Part shown: positions 31,120 to 40,592 of the stretch, piece by piece
Layout: every line of letters starts with the position of its first letter
How positions within the stretch are numbered: position 1 is the first letter of the stretch
From: Candidatus Epulonipiscium sp.
GTDB lineage: Bacteria > Bacillota > Clostridia > Lachnospirales > Anaerotignaceae
Direction of reading: 5' to 3'
Length of the DNA: 47,980 bases
Assembly: GCA_012519385.1 (NCBI GenBank)
Contig: JAAYQI010000114.1
Span: forward strand, 1 to 47,980
Program-made: the position numbers and the translations under genes
The notes under the pieces: model-generated
Told to the model about the DNA's origin: nothing
The model's database searches: none
The model's input: only the letters and a program-made list of their open reading frames with translations

Positions 31120-31731
31120 TTAAGTATAACGTACACAAAGTTCGCCAAGTCCAGGATCTTTTGTACCCTGACCGATAGCACTAAATTTCCATTCGCCGTT
31201 ATGTCTATATACTTCACCAAAAATCATTGCTGTCATGCCAGAATAATTCTCTGTTAAATTGTATTTACACATTTCATTGTTGTTTCTAGCATCTACAAGT
31301 CTAATAAATGCATTCTGAATCATTCCGAAATGCTGTCTTCTCTGTACTGCTTGATAAATATTTACAACAATCACTATCTTATCATACTCAGCTGGAACCT
31401 TTGAAAGGTCAATAAGAATCTGCTCATCATCACCATCGCCTGCACCTGTAAGGTTATCTCCCATATGCTGTACAGTTTTTGACCTATGTGTCAGATTACC
31501 AAAATAAACTAAATCTTCTTTATCAACAAGCTTTCCATTTTTAAGCATAATTGCTGAAGCATCACAATCTATGGCTTGTCCACCGCCACCGCCACCGAAC
31601 AATGCACCCAACAGTCTGCCCCCACCAGTCGTAGGTGCCTCATCCCAGCCAAGCCCTACTACAATCTTAGCAAGACCTGCGTTATCTTTTGACAGACTTA
31701 CTTTCTGTCCTTTTTGTAAACTAATTGACAT
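31120..31731 (-). CDS. TerD-family protein, Gly-rich-insert subtype
   Basis: [50 protein letters not shown]...[23 protein letters not shown]. Confidence 0.93.
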   Translation of the reverse strand: MSISLQKGQKVSLSKDNAGLAKIVVGLGWDEAPTTGGGRLLGALFGGGGGGQAIDCDASAIMLKNGKLVDKEDLVYFGNLTHRSKTVQHMGDNLTGAGDGDDEQILIDLSKVPAEYDKIVIVVNIYQAVQRRQHFGMIQNAFIRLVDARNNNEMCKYNLTENYSGMTAMIFGEVYRHNGEWKFSAIGQGTKDPGLGELCVRYT

Positions 31732-31914
31732 TCTTTGTCCTCCTCGCGAAAATTATCTTCTTCCAGCTTTCCATCTAAGTCCCCAATTTGAAAGCCTTAT
31801 CAAGCCAGATAAGAATCCCTGTTTTACTGGTCATTCATTCTAATTATAATTGACTAAAAATTCTCTAAAATCTGCAGGGGATTTCTTTTGGAAATTTACT
31901 TTTATGTATTCTCA

Positions 31915-32496
31915 CTATTCAACTTCTATTCCATAGTTGTTGCACAACGCAGCTAGGCCACCCTGATAACCGCTTCCGATGGCATTGAATTTCCACTCAT
32001 TACCATTTTTATACAATTCACCAAAAACTGCCGCTGTTTCGATAGAAAAGTCTTCTCCTAAATCATATCTGAGAAGTTCTTCTCCTGTAGACTCATTATA
32101 AATTCGAACGAATGCATTGTTGACCTGCCCAAAATTCTGATGTCTTGCCTCAGCTTCATAAATTGTAACTGTAAATGCAATCTTAGTAATATTAGCTGGA
32201 ACCTTTGTAAAGTCAATCTTAATCTGCTCGTCATCACCTTCGCCTACACCTGTAAGATTATCTCCTAAGTGCTGAACACTTCCTGACGCATGAATAAGAT
32301 TTCCAAAAAATATAAAATCGTTCTGGTTTGAAACTTTACCTGTGTCTGTAAGTAAAAATGCCGCAGCATCAAGGTCAAAGTCTCCGCCTGTATCAAAACC
32401 ATTTACATCCCATCCAAGTCCAACTACCACATTGGTTAGTCCAGGATTTCCTTTGGTCAGACTAACCTTCTGACCCTTCTGTAAACTAACTGGCAT
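31915..32496 (-). CDS. TerD-family protein
   Basis: [46 protein letters not shown]...[18 protein letters not shown]. Confidence 0.96.
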   Translation of the reverse strand: MPVSLQKGQKVSLTKGNPGLTNVVVGLGWDVNGFDTGGDFDLDAAAFLLTDTGKVSNQNDFIFFGNLIHASGSVQHLGDNLTGVGEGDDEQIKIDFTKVPANITKIAFTVTIYEAEARHQNFGQVNNAFVRIYNESTGEELLRYDLGEDFSIETAAVFGELYKNGNEWKFNAIGSGYQGGLAALCNNYGIEVE

Positions 32497-32509
32497 TAAC
32501 TTACACCTC

Positions 32510-33091
32510 CTATGCTACCTCAATTCCAAAATGTCCGCAAAGTGCAGCAAGCCCACCCTGGAATCCACTTCCAATGGCATTGAACTTCCATTCACCATTA
32601 TTTCTATACAATTCACCAACAACTATTGCTGTTTCGATTGAGAAATCTTCTCCAAGATCGTATCTAATAAGCTCTGAACCGTTTGAGTTATCTACCAAAC
32701 GAATAAATGCATTTGAAACCTGACCAAAGTTCTGACGTCTTGCTTCGGCATCGTAGATTGTAACAGTAAATACAATCTTTTCGATATTTGCAGGAACCTT
32801 TGACAGGTCAATAAGAATCTGCTCATCATCACCATCCCCATCGCCAGTAAGGTTGTCTCCCTGATGCACTACTGCCTGGCTTGAGTGAGAAAGATTTCCA
32901 TAGAATACAAATTCCTTATCTGTTGGGCATTTGCCATCTGCTCCGAGCATAAATGCTGCAGCATCAAGGTCAAAATCTGAGCCTGAATCGAATGCATTAA
33001 CATCCCATCCAAGTCCAACCATCACATTCTTGAGTCCAGGATTTCCTTTTGTTAAGTCTACCTTCTGTCCTTTTGATAAATTAATTGGCAT
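32510..33091 (-). CDS. TerD-family protein
   Basis: [46 protein letters not shown]...[18 protein letters not shown]. Confidence 0.96.
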   Translation of the reverse strand: MPINLSKGQKVDLTKGNPGLKNVMVGLGWDVNAFDSGSDFDLDAAAFMLGADGKCPTDKEFVFYGNLSHSSQAVVHQGDNLTGDGDGDDEQILIDLSKVPANIEKIVFTVTIYDAEARRQNFGQVSNAFIRLVDNSNGSELIRYDLGEDFSIETAIVVGELYRNNGEWKFNAIGSGFQGGLAALCGHFGIEVA

Positions 33092-33153
33092 TATAAAACC
33101 TCCTTAAGTGTGTTTTTTAAAATTTAGTTTATTTAATTGCGCTTACGCATAAA

Positions 33154-34305
33154 CTACTTTTTTGCTGGAGGCATATGATACTGCTTTTGGAAGTCTTCCT
33201 TAATTGCCTCAAGTCTTTTCTGATCTTCAATACGTTTCTTTCTGGCATCCTGTTCAATTCTTTTTGTTTCTTCGATACCATTTGTAATTGTTCTCCAAGT
33301 GGTTTCAAGTGTTTCAATCTGAATTGAGCTTCCTGATGCAAGTTTAGCTGTCTGCTTAGTAATTTCCATGTTATTCTGAGCATTCTTGATAAGCATCTCA
33401 TTTGTCTTCTTGTCAAGTGCAGCCATCGACTCAGCCTGAAGCTTTTGTCTTTTAAGCATAATAGCCTGGGCAAGAGCCTGCTTGAATACAGGAAGAGTAA
33501 TAATGAACGCAGAGTTAATCTTTCTAACCAAATTGTAGTTGCTAAATTCCATAGTTTTAATCATTGGAATTGACTGTATAGCTATATTTTCAGCGGTTCT
33601 AAGATCTTGGGTACGCTGCTCCATCATCATAAGTGCCTGATTAAGACTAGTAAGTTCAAATTGAATTGACTGATCTCCAGTTGATTCCATATCCTGCTGT
33701 CTCTGTGCAATGTAGTCCTCAATTTCCTTACATGCCTGTTCACCAGCAAGAATATATTTTACTAACTCATGATAATAATTCACATTAGCCTCAAACATCA
33801 TTGCAAGCTTACGATTTGACTGTTTAATCTCCGATTCATAGCCCTTTAACTGAACATAAATCTTATCAATTTCTTCCCCCATGGTATGATATTTTGCAAG
33901 AATCTTATCTAACTGCTTTTTCAAATTTCCAAAAAGCTTACCCAAAAGAGATGGATTCTCCTTTATCTCATCAATATCAAACTGATCCATAATCTTAGCA
34001 AGAATTTTTAACATCTCACTTGTTTCATCAAGCTGAGACATATTCATGCTATTTAAAACTACATCCGATGCCTTAGAAATCTCTTCAGCAACTTCAGATC
34101 CAAATGTTACAATTGTATCAAGGTTATGAACCTCAATAGTACTTACAATACGATCAACTTCTTCTGAATTGACAAGCTCCTGATTCATCTTCTGTCTGTC
34201 AGCAACGATATCGTACTGCTCAACTACAGCAATCTCATTTTTTGTGTCTGCCATAGTTGTTGTTGGTGTCGCTATATTCGTTGGTTTACTAAAATCAAGT
34301 CCCAT
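33154..34305 (-). CDS. Toxic anion resistance protein, TelA/YceH-like
   Basis: MGLDFSKPTNIATPTT..., helical body LFGNLKKQLDKILAKYHTMGEEIDKIYVQLKGYE; QALAQAIMLKRQKLQAESMAALDKKTNEMLIKNAQ. Confidence 0.92.
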   Translation of the reverse strand: MGLDFSKPTNIATPTTTMADTKNEIAVVEQYDIVADRQKMNQELVNSEEVDRIVSTIEVHNLDTIVTFGSEVAEEISKASDVVLNSMNMSQLDETSEMLKILAKIMDQFDIDEIKENPSLLGKLFGNLKKQLDKILAKYHTMGEEIDKIYVQLKGYESEIKQSNRKLAMMFEANVNYYHELVKYILAGEQACKEIEDYIAQRQQDMESTGDQSIQFELTSLNQALMMMEQRTQDLRTAENIAIQSIPMIKTMEFSNYNLVRKINSAFIITLPVFKQALAQAIMLKRQKLQAESMAALDKKTNEMLIKNAQNNMEITKQTAKLASGSSIQIETLETTWRTITNGIEETKRIEQDARKKRIEDQKRLEAIKEDFQKQYHMPPAKK

Positions 34306-36583
34306 ACTTATTACCTCTCTTAAATATTTTATCATGCCAAGAAGGACGTGCATTATTTAATGAAAGACGCTTCAGGTCAGGAACTTGTAGATCATATTTG
34401 TATTCCCCTATCTGATGTTCTTCCATCAGTTTCTTGTTAAAATGCTTTTCTATACACTGATAACCAGTTGGAACAAAGAAAATTACATCAAACCCAATAA
34501 GGTTTAAAAAAGCCGTTAAAATTGAATCCTCCAAAGATATGATTGTTTCCGTAGTATTTATATAAATCAATTTTGGATTCTTTTTTGTGAAATCAAACTT
34601 TTGAATCATCCTTACAATATCTTTCGGCAAATTCAAAACTTGTGCAATCACGGTATATTCTGTTCCATTCTCACCAATTCCTCGAATTAGCTTCTGGTCA
34701 ATCAGTACTTGAAGCTTATCCAAAATGAAATCTTGCATATCCTCGCGTAATATACTATAAGGATAATTCGGATGATTTTTAATTTTATTCCGTTGAAGCT
34801 TTCCATTTTTAAAGAATTCTGCGGAAAAAGATTTCATTGGATTTGGAGCCGTAGATTTAATATATGGTGCACTTGTTATTACGATTGTGTCATTTGTAAT
34901 CAGTTCCTTGATGTATACCCAATACGGAGCTATGAGTCCATCTTTGACTCCTGATATTTTTGCAAATACTACTGGTATATTAACTACACCATCCACTGTA
35001 CTAAAGCTCGGTCTATACTTCAATTCTTGATCCCAAAGAATCTTGATTTCTTCATACATCGTTTGAAGGCTAATTACATTTGCCTTTCCATATTGCTGAA
35101 TTCTATACATTCCTGTATCCTGATACATTAATGTATCAAGTTCCCGTTCTGCATGGTAAGCAACTGTTCCTATCTTCACTTGAGAGGACTCTTCAGGATA
35201 TTTTGTTATCGACAAGCTCTCTGAATAATTCACTTCATAAAGCAACTTGTCCTCAAGGCAACATTTTTTATTTAGATTAGGACATAGAATCAACACATCT
35301 ACTGGCAATCTTGCAAGAAAACTCAAGAACATAGCCTCATTATCATTCTTACAACCACCCATATATATGAAACATCCTATATCCGGCATTTTCCAGTTTG
35401 CTAACAAATCTGGAAGATATCTTTTAAACCAACACAATAAATATATCGCCTTATTGGTCAGTTTATTAAGGTTGCTTCCTTCTTTTTTTTGTTCCGCAAG
35501 AATTGCATCCACAAAACTTTTATGTACAATACGCTTTAATTCAATATTAGAAATAAAGTTGAGATTTTTTGCCAAATCAAGAATCATCTGATCGTGCTTT
35601 GTATAATTACCTCTCTTTATCCCAGCTATCTCTTCAGGCGTAGGCTTTGCAATTTCTTCGTTTACAATAACTAGTTTACGTTTTGAATTTCTTATTTCCT
35701 GTTGAAGTAGAAAAAGCTCATTCGTATAAGTAAGTTTATCTTGCACTCCATTCATTCTGCAAAAACAATTATAAAAGAACTTAGAATCATTTCCTCGAAT
35801 CGTTACACTTTCTCGGACGTCATCTAACCCCTTTCCTTTTATCCATGCATTTGTGCAATTATTGACTGTAGGTTTTGTTCCATACAATCTCTCATTATTC
35901 ATATCATTTTGGAGTTCATCTCTTATTGCCTTTATGCAAAATCCTTCAGGCCATGCCTGCATACCCTTCATCTGAAGGTTGTCAGACAAATACGAGTTGG
36001 CATCTACTTTAAGATAGCCCTCATCCCCGTGATATTGAAGTAAAACTACATCACATCCTGCCTTCGAAAGAATAGATATTAGCATCAATTCATATTTACT
36101 AATATCCCCCTCATAAAGCATTTTAGGGATGTTATTTTCACCTAGCTGAGTTACTATTCTCTCAAATTTGTAATATAGCCAACACATGAATTTAATATAT
36201 GCATTTTTTAGCATATTCTCTGTTTTCCCACTCTTTTGCATAGAATCCAGAGAATCATATATCGACGCAGCAACATATTGTCGCTGATAATCGTTCATTC
36301 TTGGAAGCCATTTCTTCAGACTCATAGTTATGAACCCAATATTCATTTGAAAATCCATACCCATTATTTCTGAATAATAAGCCAATTTTTTTTCGTCAGG
36401 ATTTTGTATCTTCCCTTCAATTACAACCCCGGTTCGCCTGGCTACATCATAGTATTTTTTTAAAAAATCACCTATTTCAGCCGAATATCCGTTGATACGA
36501 TAAAAATAAACTCCTTTGTCTTGCCTAGAATTCAGCTCAACAAAATAATCACCAAGGTTCCGAATCTTTTTGTGTTCTAACAT
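34295..36583 (-). CDS. YceG-like protein (Ter 'biosynthetic module' component, YceG_bac)
   Basis: 762-aa protein immediately upstream of and overlapping the telA/yceH-like gene, as in B. subtilis yceG-yceH; sequence KGVYFYRINGYSAEIGDFL..., DANSYLSDNLQMKGMQAWPEGF. Confidence 0.8.
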   Translation of the reverse strand: MLEHKKIRNLGDYFVELNSRQDKGVYFYRINGYSAEIGDFLKKYYDVARRTGVVIEGKIQNPDEKKLAYYSEIMGMDFQMNIGFITMSLKKWLPRMNDYQRQYVAASIYDSLDSMQKSGKTENMLKNAYIKFMCWLYYKFERIVTQLGENNIPKMLYEGDISKYELMLISILSKAGCDVVLLQYHGDEGYLKVDANSYLSDNLQMKGMQAWPEGFCIKAIRDELQNDMNNERLYGTKPTVNNCTNAWIKGKGLDDVRESVTIRGNDSKFFYNCFCRMNGVQDKLTYTNELFLLQQEIRNSKRKLVIVNEEIAKPTPEEIAGIKRGNYTKHDQMILDLAKNLNFISNIELKRIVHKSFVDAILAEQKKEGSNLNKLTNKAIYLLCWFKRYLPDLLANWKMPDIGCFIYMGGCKNDNEAMFLSFLARLPVDVLILCPNLNKKCCLEDKLLYEVNYSESLSITKYPEESSQVKIGTVAYHAERELDTLMYQDTGMYRIQQYGKANVISLQTMYEEIKILWDQELKYRPSFSTVDGVVNIPVVFAKISGVKDGLIAPYWVYIKELITNDTIVITSAPYIKSTAPNPMKSFSAEFFKNGKLQRNKIKNHPNYPYSILREDMQDFILDKLQVLIDQKLIRGIGENGTEYTVIAQVLNLPKDIVRMIQKFDFTKKNPKLIYINTTETIISLEDSILTAFLNLIGFDVIFFVPTGYQCIEKHFNKKLMEEHQIGEYKYDLQVPDLKRLSLNNARPSWHDKIFKRGNKYGT

Positions 36584-36598
36584 AGAGCATTCTCACCT

Positions 36599-37204
36599 TC
36601 AATATCTATTCATTTTATCTTTGTTCATTATAAAGCCTAAGCTTGAGCCAACAGCGCCTCCTATGATATGTGTCAAATTAGAAACATTATCTTTGATAAA
36701 TATTCCATCATAAACCTGTTGTCCTATATATATACAAGCTACAAGCAAAAAGGTTACAGGGATTTTACCCTCTTTAAAACTTGTAATTGATGATAACAAA
36801 ATAAGAGCAAACACAACGCCACTTGCACCTAAAAGTTGTAAATGTGGAAAGAAAATAAAATTGATAAGACCAGTAATCAATGCTGTCGCAAGAATTACAA
36901 ACAGTATATTAGATGACCCGTATTTTTCTTCAAGCAACGGACCAACCACCAATATCATCATTATATTCCCTATAAAGTGCTCCCATCCTGCATGCCCTAA
37001 CACATGGCCAAAAAACCTTACATATGTCAATGGACTTAGCAACGATGACCTATATACACTAAAACAAGCATTCGTTGCAAAACCGCCTGTAACTATATCA
37101 AGTAGCAACACCGCAAAACACGCTATTGTAAATCCTAGAATAACAGGGGAGTTAAAAGTTAATTGTAACTTTTTACTATTATAATTCATATATATCCCCC
37201 TCAA
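36599..37204 (-). CDS. Rhomboid-family intramembrane serine protease
   Basis: HAGWEHFIGNIMMILVVGPLLEEKYG, LGASGVVFALILLSS (GxSG), THIIGGAVGSSLGF (catalytic-type His). Confidence 0.9.
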   Translation of the reverse strand: MRGIYMNYNSKKLQLTFNSPVILGFTIACFAVLLLDIVTGGFATNACFSVYRSSLLSPLTYVRFFGHVLGHAGWEHFIGNIMMILVVGPLLEEKYGSSNILFVILATALITGLINFIFFPHLQLLGASGVVFALILLSSITSFKEGKIPVTFLLVACIYIGQQVYDGIFIKDNVSNLTHIIGGAVGSSLGFIMNKDKMNRY

Positions 37205-37316
37205 AATATTAATTATGCACTAAAATCATAACATAGTGCTGAAACGATTTCAAGACTTATGGGCTAAAAATGTGAAATTTTGTAAAATTTTAAGAAATTT
37301 GCAAAATTTAAATTTC

Positions 37317-38795
37317 TTAATAAAACCCTTTGGCAAACATCAAAATATTTTCATACCCTACTGCTAAGTTGATATTTTGACCATTATCCAGCCCTGCAGT
37401 ACTGATTCCTATTACCTCTCCCTGCATATTAAGTACTGCTCCTCCTGAGCTTCCTGGAGATATCGGTGCAGTAAATTGTATCATATCCTCATCTCTAATA
37501 GTTCTAAATCCAGAAATGATACCATCAGAAACCGAATTAAATAAACCAAGAGGGCTGCCAATTGCTACTACTTTCTGACCTCGAACAAGTTTTTGTTTCC
37601 CGTTATATATTGGTAGCGGCTGTAGTTTTCTTTTTATCCTGATTATTGCCATGTCAAGATTCGTATTATATTTTATAACTTCATCTGTAACATAAACTTC
37701 CTCATCATCCTCTATTCTAACGGAAAAATAACAACCACCATTTATAACATGGAAGTTCGTTAATATGTAACCATCTTTTCCTATCATAATCCCAGAACCA
37801 GTCCCTTCCACATTTCCATTTGCGTCATGCACCTCAATCATCACTATGGAAGATGCCAGTTGAGCTAACTCTTCAAAAGATTTTTCTTTGGCTTGACTTC
37901 TATTGCTTCCTTCTGTGCTAGCAGGAGTTGTAGGAATGTTTGTCCTTTGTGGGATAGCTATTTCAGATTGTGTTATTGCCATTGTCGAATTGGTTTGAGC
38001 CTTCTTCTTTGAACGGTTATGTTCTGGAATTATAACTCGCACTGGCTCCCATGGATTTTCTTTTTTTGTTATCGTGCTTACTTTATTTTTCTCTTTAGGT
38101 GGGGTATATCTCACGAATTCAGGCAATGTCAAATCTTCAAATTCCCCCAATTTAAATGCACTTGACAATCCTTTCAACTCTTCGCTAACAGATACATCCT
38201 CTTTCATTTCAAGAAGGAGTACATCGCATCCTATTTGAGTTAAAAAATAGAAAAATAAATATTCTTGTTCCTTCTTAATATTCTCTGCAACTATTTTTAT
38301 ACTTCTGCTTTCATTCCATTTACACAAAATTTCCTTCGCAATTCCATCTAACCAAAATAGCATTTTGGTAGACAAATTACGTATCATAGATTCAGATACT
38401 CCCAGTTTACATTTTTTATACACATTCGAAATATTCTGCAATGCATGAGCAACCATATTACTCAAATCTTCGGACATCATAACTGACTTTAAAGAGATGT
38501 TCTTTCCAGCCTTGAGCCAATTATCATATTCGCCAGAATAAAATAAAATATCTTTTTCTTCGGAAAGTTTCGGTAACCTTTTTAATCTAAAATAATCCAT
38601 CTTCCCATCATATGTATCTTTTCCTGCTTTTTCATCTATCTTTTTAATGACATCAATCATTGAGGAAGACACACCTAATGCTCTGACGAAATATACATCT
38701 CTTAATGAATTATTGCATCCACCTCGTATCCCCATAAAAGCTTCTAGCGAATTAATCCCCATCACATTATACCTATATGTAATCAAATTCCTCAT
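37317..38795 (-). CDS. YceG-like N-terminal domain fused to a trypsin-like (HtrA/DegP, S1C) protease domain
   Basis: C-terminal GSGIMIGKDGYILTNFHVING (His), YNTNLDMAIIRIKR (Asp), APISPGSSGGAVLNMQGEVIGIS (Ser); N-terminal VYFVRALGVSSSMIDVIKK and EYLFFYFLTQIGCDVLLLEMKED resemble YceG. Confidence 0.85.
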   Translation of the reverse strand: MRNLITYRYNVMGINSLEAFMGIRGGCNNSLRDVYFVRALGVSSSMIDVIKKIDEKAGKDTYDGKMDYFRLKRLPKLSEEKDILFYSGEYDNWLKAGKNISLKSVMMSEDLSNMVAHALQNISNVYKKCKLGVSESMIRNLSTKMLFWLDGIAKEILCKWNESRSIKIVAENIKKEQEYLFFYFLTQIGCDVLLLEMKEDVSVSEELKGLSSAFKLGEFEDLTLPEFVRYTPPKEKNKVSTITKKENPWEPVRVIIPEHNRSKKKAQTNSTMAITQSEIAIPQRTNIPTTPASTEGSNRSQAKEKSFEELAQLASSIVMIEVHDANGNVEGTGSGIMIGKDGYILTNFHVINGGCYFSVRIEDDEEVYVTDEVIKYNTNLDMAIIRIKRKLQPLPIYNGKQKLVRGQKVVAIGSPLGLFNSVSDGIISGFRTIRDEDMIQFTAPISPGSSGGAVLNMQGEVIGISTAGLDNGQNINLAVGYENILMFAKGFY

Positions 38796-38947
38796 AATGC
38801 ACCACCTTTTTACAATTTCCCACTTTATATTCTATCACATCTTTTTTTCGTTTACCATTTTTAATTGCATGTGTTATACTATTTCAGTGTGTCCTTTTTA
38901 CACACAGTATTAAGGGGAAAGTTAAGGGGAAAGAGGGAACGTATATC

Positions 38948-39910
38948 TTGAAAAATAATATTATGTACTACAGTGTAGGTGCATTACTATACTGCCCTGC
39001 CAACCAAAAAAATATAGTGGACTCCATTATTTCCGAGAAATTGGGGACAAAGTTTTCGTTAGCTTTATGCCTAGAAGACACTATCAATGATAACTTTGTG
39101 GAAGAAGCCGAAAAAATACTAGCTGAATCACTCTATCAAATCTATATAAATTACCAAACACAACCATTTTATTTGCCCAAAATATTTGTAAGAGTAAGAA
39201 ATTCAGAGCAAATTATACGGCTCACAAAAACCTTTGGAGATGTAATTGAAATTGTCACTGGCTTTATAATACCAAAGTTCTCAACAGACAATGCTTCAGA
39301 ATATATCCAGGCAATCATTAAGGCGAATGAAATTATTTCAAAACCAATATACATGATGCCAATATATGAAAACTCCTCCATCATTAATCTTAGAAATCGT
39401 ATTGACATACTGTACAGCTTAAAAGATTCTTTATCCGTAGTGGAAGACCGTGTACTTAATATACGTGTTGGCGGTAATGATTTGTGTCATATGTTTGGCT
39501 TTAGAAGAAATTCCGATGAATCCATACATACAATTAAACCTATATCCAATATTTTCTCAGATATTATCACTATATACGGTATGGATTATGTGATTTCAGG
39601 ACCAGTATGGGAATACTATTTGGGAGATAATTGGGAAAGCGGCCTAAGACAAGAAATTAAAGATGATAAATTATGTGGCTTTATTGGAAAAGCCGTCATC
39701 CATCCTAATCAGATTGAAATAATAAATGACGCCTACAAGGTTTCACAAAACGATTTTAATGATGCTCAGGCTATTTTAAATTGGAATAAGAACTCAAACG
39801 TATTTGTCTCAGGAAATATAACTAAAGAACGCATGAACGAATACAAAACCCATAATAATTGGGCTCAGCAAACCCTATTCTTAGCAGAAGCATTTGGCAT
39901 CAAAGCATAA
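38948..39910 (+). CDS. HpcH/HpaI aldolase / citrate lyase beta (CitE)-like protein, Ter-associated
   Basis: YSVGALLYCPANQKNIVDSIISEKLGTKFSLALCLEDTI, IYMMPIYENSSIINLRNRI, LNIRVGGNDLCHMFGFRR, GKAVIHPNQIEIINDAY; TTG start. Confidence 0.88.
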   Translation: MKNNIMYYSVGALLYCPANQKNIVDSIISEKLGTKFSLALCLEDTINDNFVEEAEKILAESLYQIYINYQTQPFYLPKIFVRVRNSEQIIRLTKTFGDVIEIVTGFIIPKFSTDNASEYIQAIIKANEIISKPIYMMPIYENSSIINLRNRIDILYSLKDSLSVVEDRVLNIRVGGNDLCHMFGFRRNSDESIHTIKPISNIFSDIITIYGMDYVISGPVWEYYLGDNWESGLRQEIKDDKLCGFIGKAVIHPNQIEIINDAYKVSQNDFNDAQAILNWNKNSNVFVSGNITKERMNEYKTHNNWAQQTLFLAEAFGIKA

Positions 39911-39914
39911 TAAT

Positions 39915-39934
39915 AGAGGGGCAAAATGCCCCTC
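39915..39934. terminator. Terminator hairpin between convergent genes
   Basis: agaggggc-aaaat-gcccctct. Confidence 0.6.
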
Positions 39935-39947
39935 TTATCGTATGATA

Positions 39948-40511
39948 TTACTTTAAAATTTTATCGATTTTTTCAGAATACTCATCTTTCGAAATGATTC
40001 CCATCTGAAGCTGCATTTCAATCTTTCTAAGCTTATCATAATTATCAAGCTTTTTTTGAATTACTGCTAACTTTTCGTCATATTCCTCCTGAGTAATAAT
40101 ATCTATTTCAAGTGCTTTGTTTAATTTCGCCTTTTCTTCTTCAAATTCATCCTGAGCTTTCTTTTGTAAACGAAGCTCATCTTCTCTTTTTGCATTCAGC
40201 TCTTTCTCCGCAATAGCTGTTTCAATTTCTGCAAGTTTATCAAGATCTGGCTTCATTGTCTCCAAAATATCAGACACATCAAATGCCTCTCCTCCATCTG
40301 CATTAGCCATATATTGTACATAACGTTTTCCAATTTCAGCATATGAATCTTGCAATCGCTTTTCAATAACTGATTTTTGTATCTTCAACCCTGCTAGTTC
40401 ACTTTGCTCTTTAGATGTAGAGTAAATACTAGAACCTAAAGACTTTGCAGAGTCAAAAACACTTTCACCCACTTCTTTTACAGCTTTTGTTGTTTTCTCA
40501 AACATATTCAT
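39948..40511 (-). CDS. Coiled-coil protein with two C-terminal SHOCT-like repeats
   Basis: LNKALEIDIITQEEYDEKLAVIQKKL and LRKIEMQLQMGIISKDEYSEKIDKILK. Confidence 0.7.
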   Translation of the reverse strand: MNMFEKTTKAVKEVGESVFDSAKSLGSSIYSTSKEQSELAGLKIQKSVIEKRLQDSYAEIGKRYVQYMANADGGEAFDVSDILETMKPDLDKLAEIETAIAEKELNAKREDELRLQKKAQDEFEEEKAKLNKALEIDIITQEEYDEKLAVIQKKLDNYDKLRKIEMQLQMGIISKDEYSEKIDKILK

Positions 40512-40592
40512 TTCTATTAACCTCCTTTTTATTATAATTATTTTTGTAAATATTACCTCTAAACAATGTGTACGTCCAAATAAACTAGTTTT

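Noticed and set aside
33129-33473. Minus-strand ORF of 114 aa overlapping the TelA-like gene
   Set aside because: Alternate frame of the telA-like coding sequence; Arg/Lys/Leu-rich artefact.
38911-38940. Short direct repeat ttaaggggaaag/ttaaggggaaag upstream of the CitE-like gene
   Set aside because: Most simply a duplicated purine-rich ribosome-binding region; too short to call a regulatory element.
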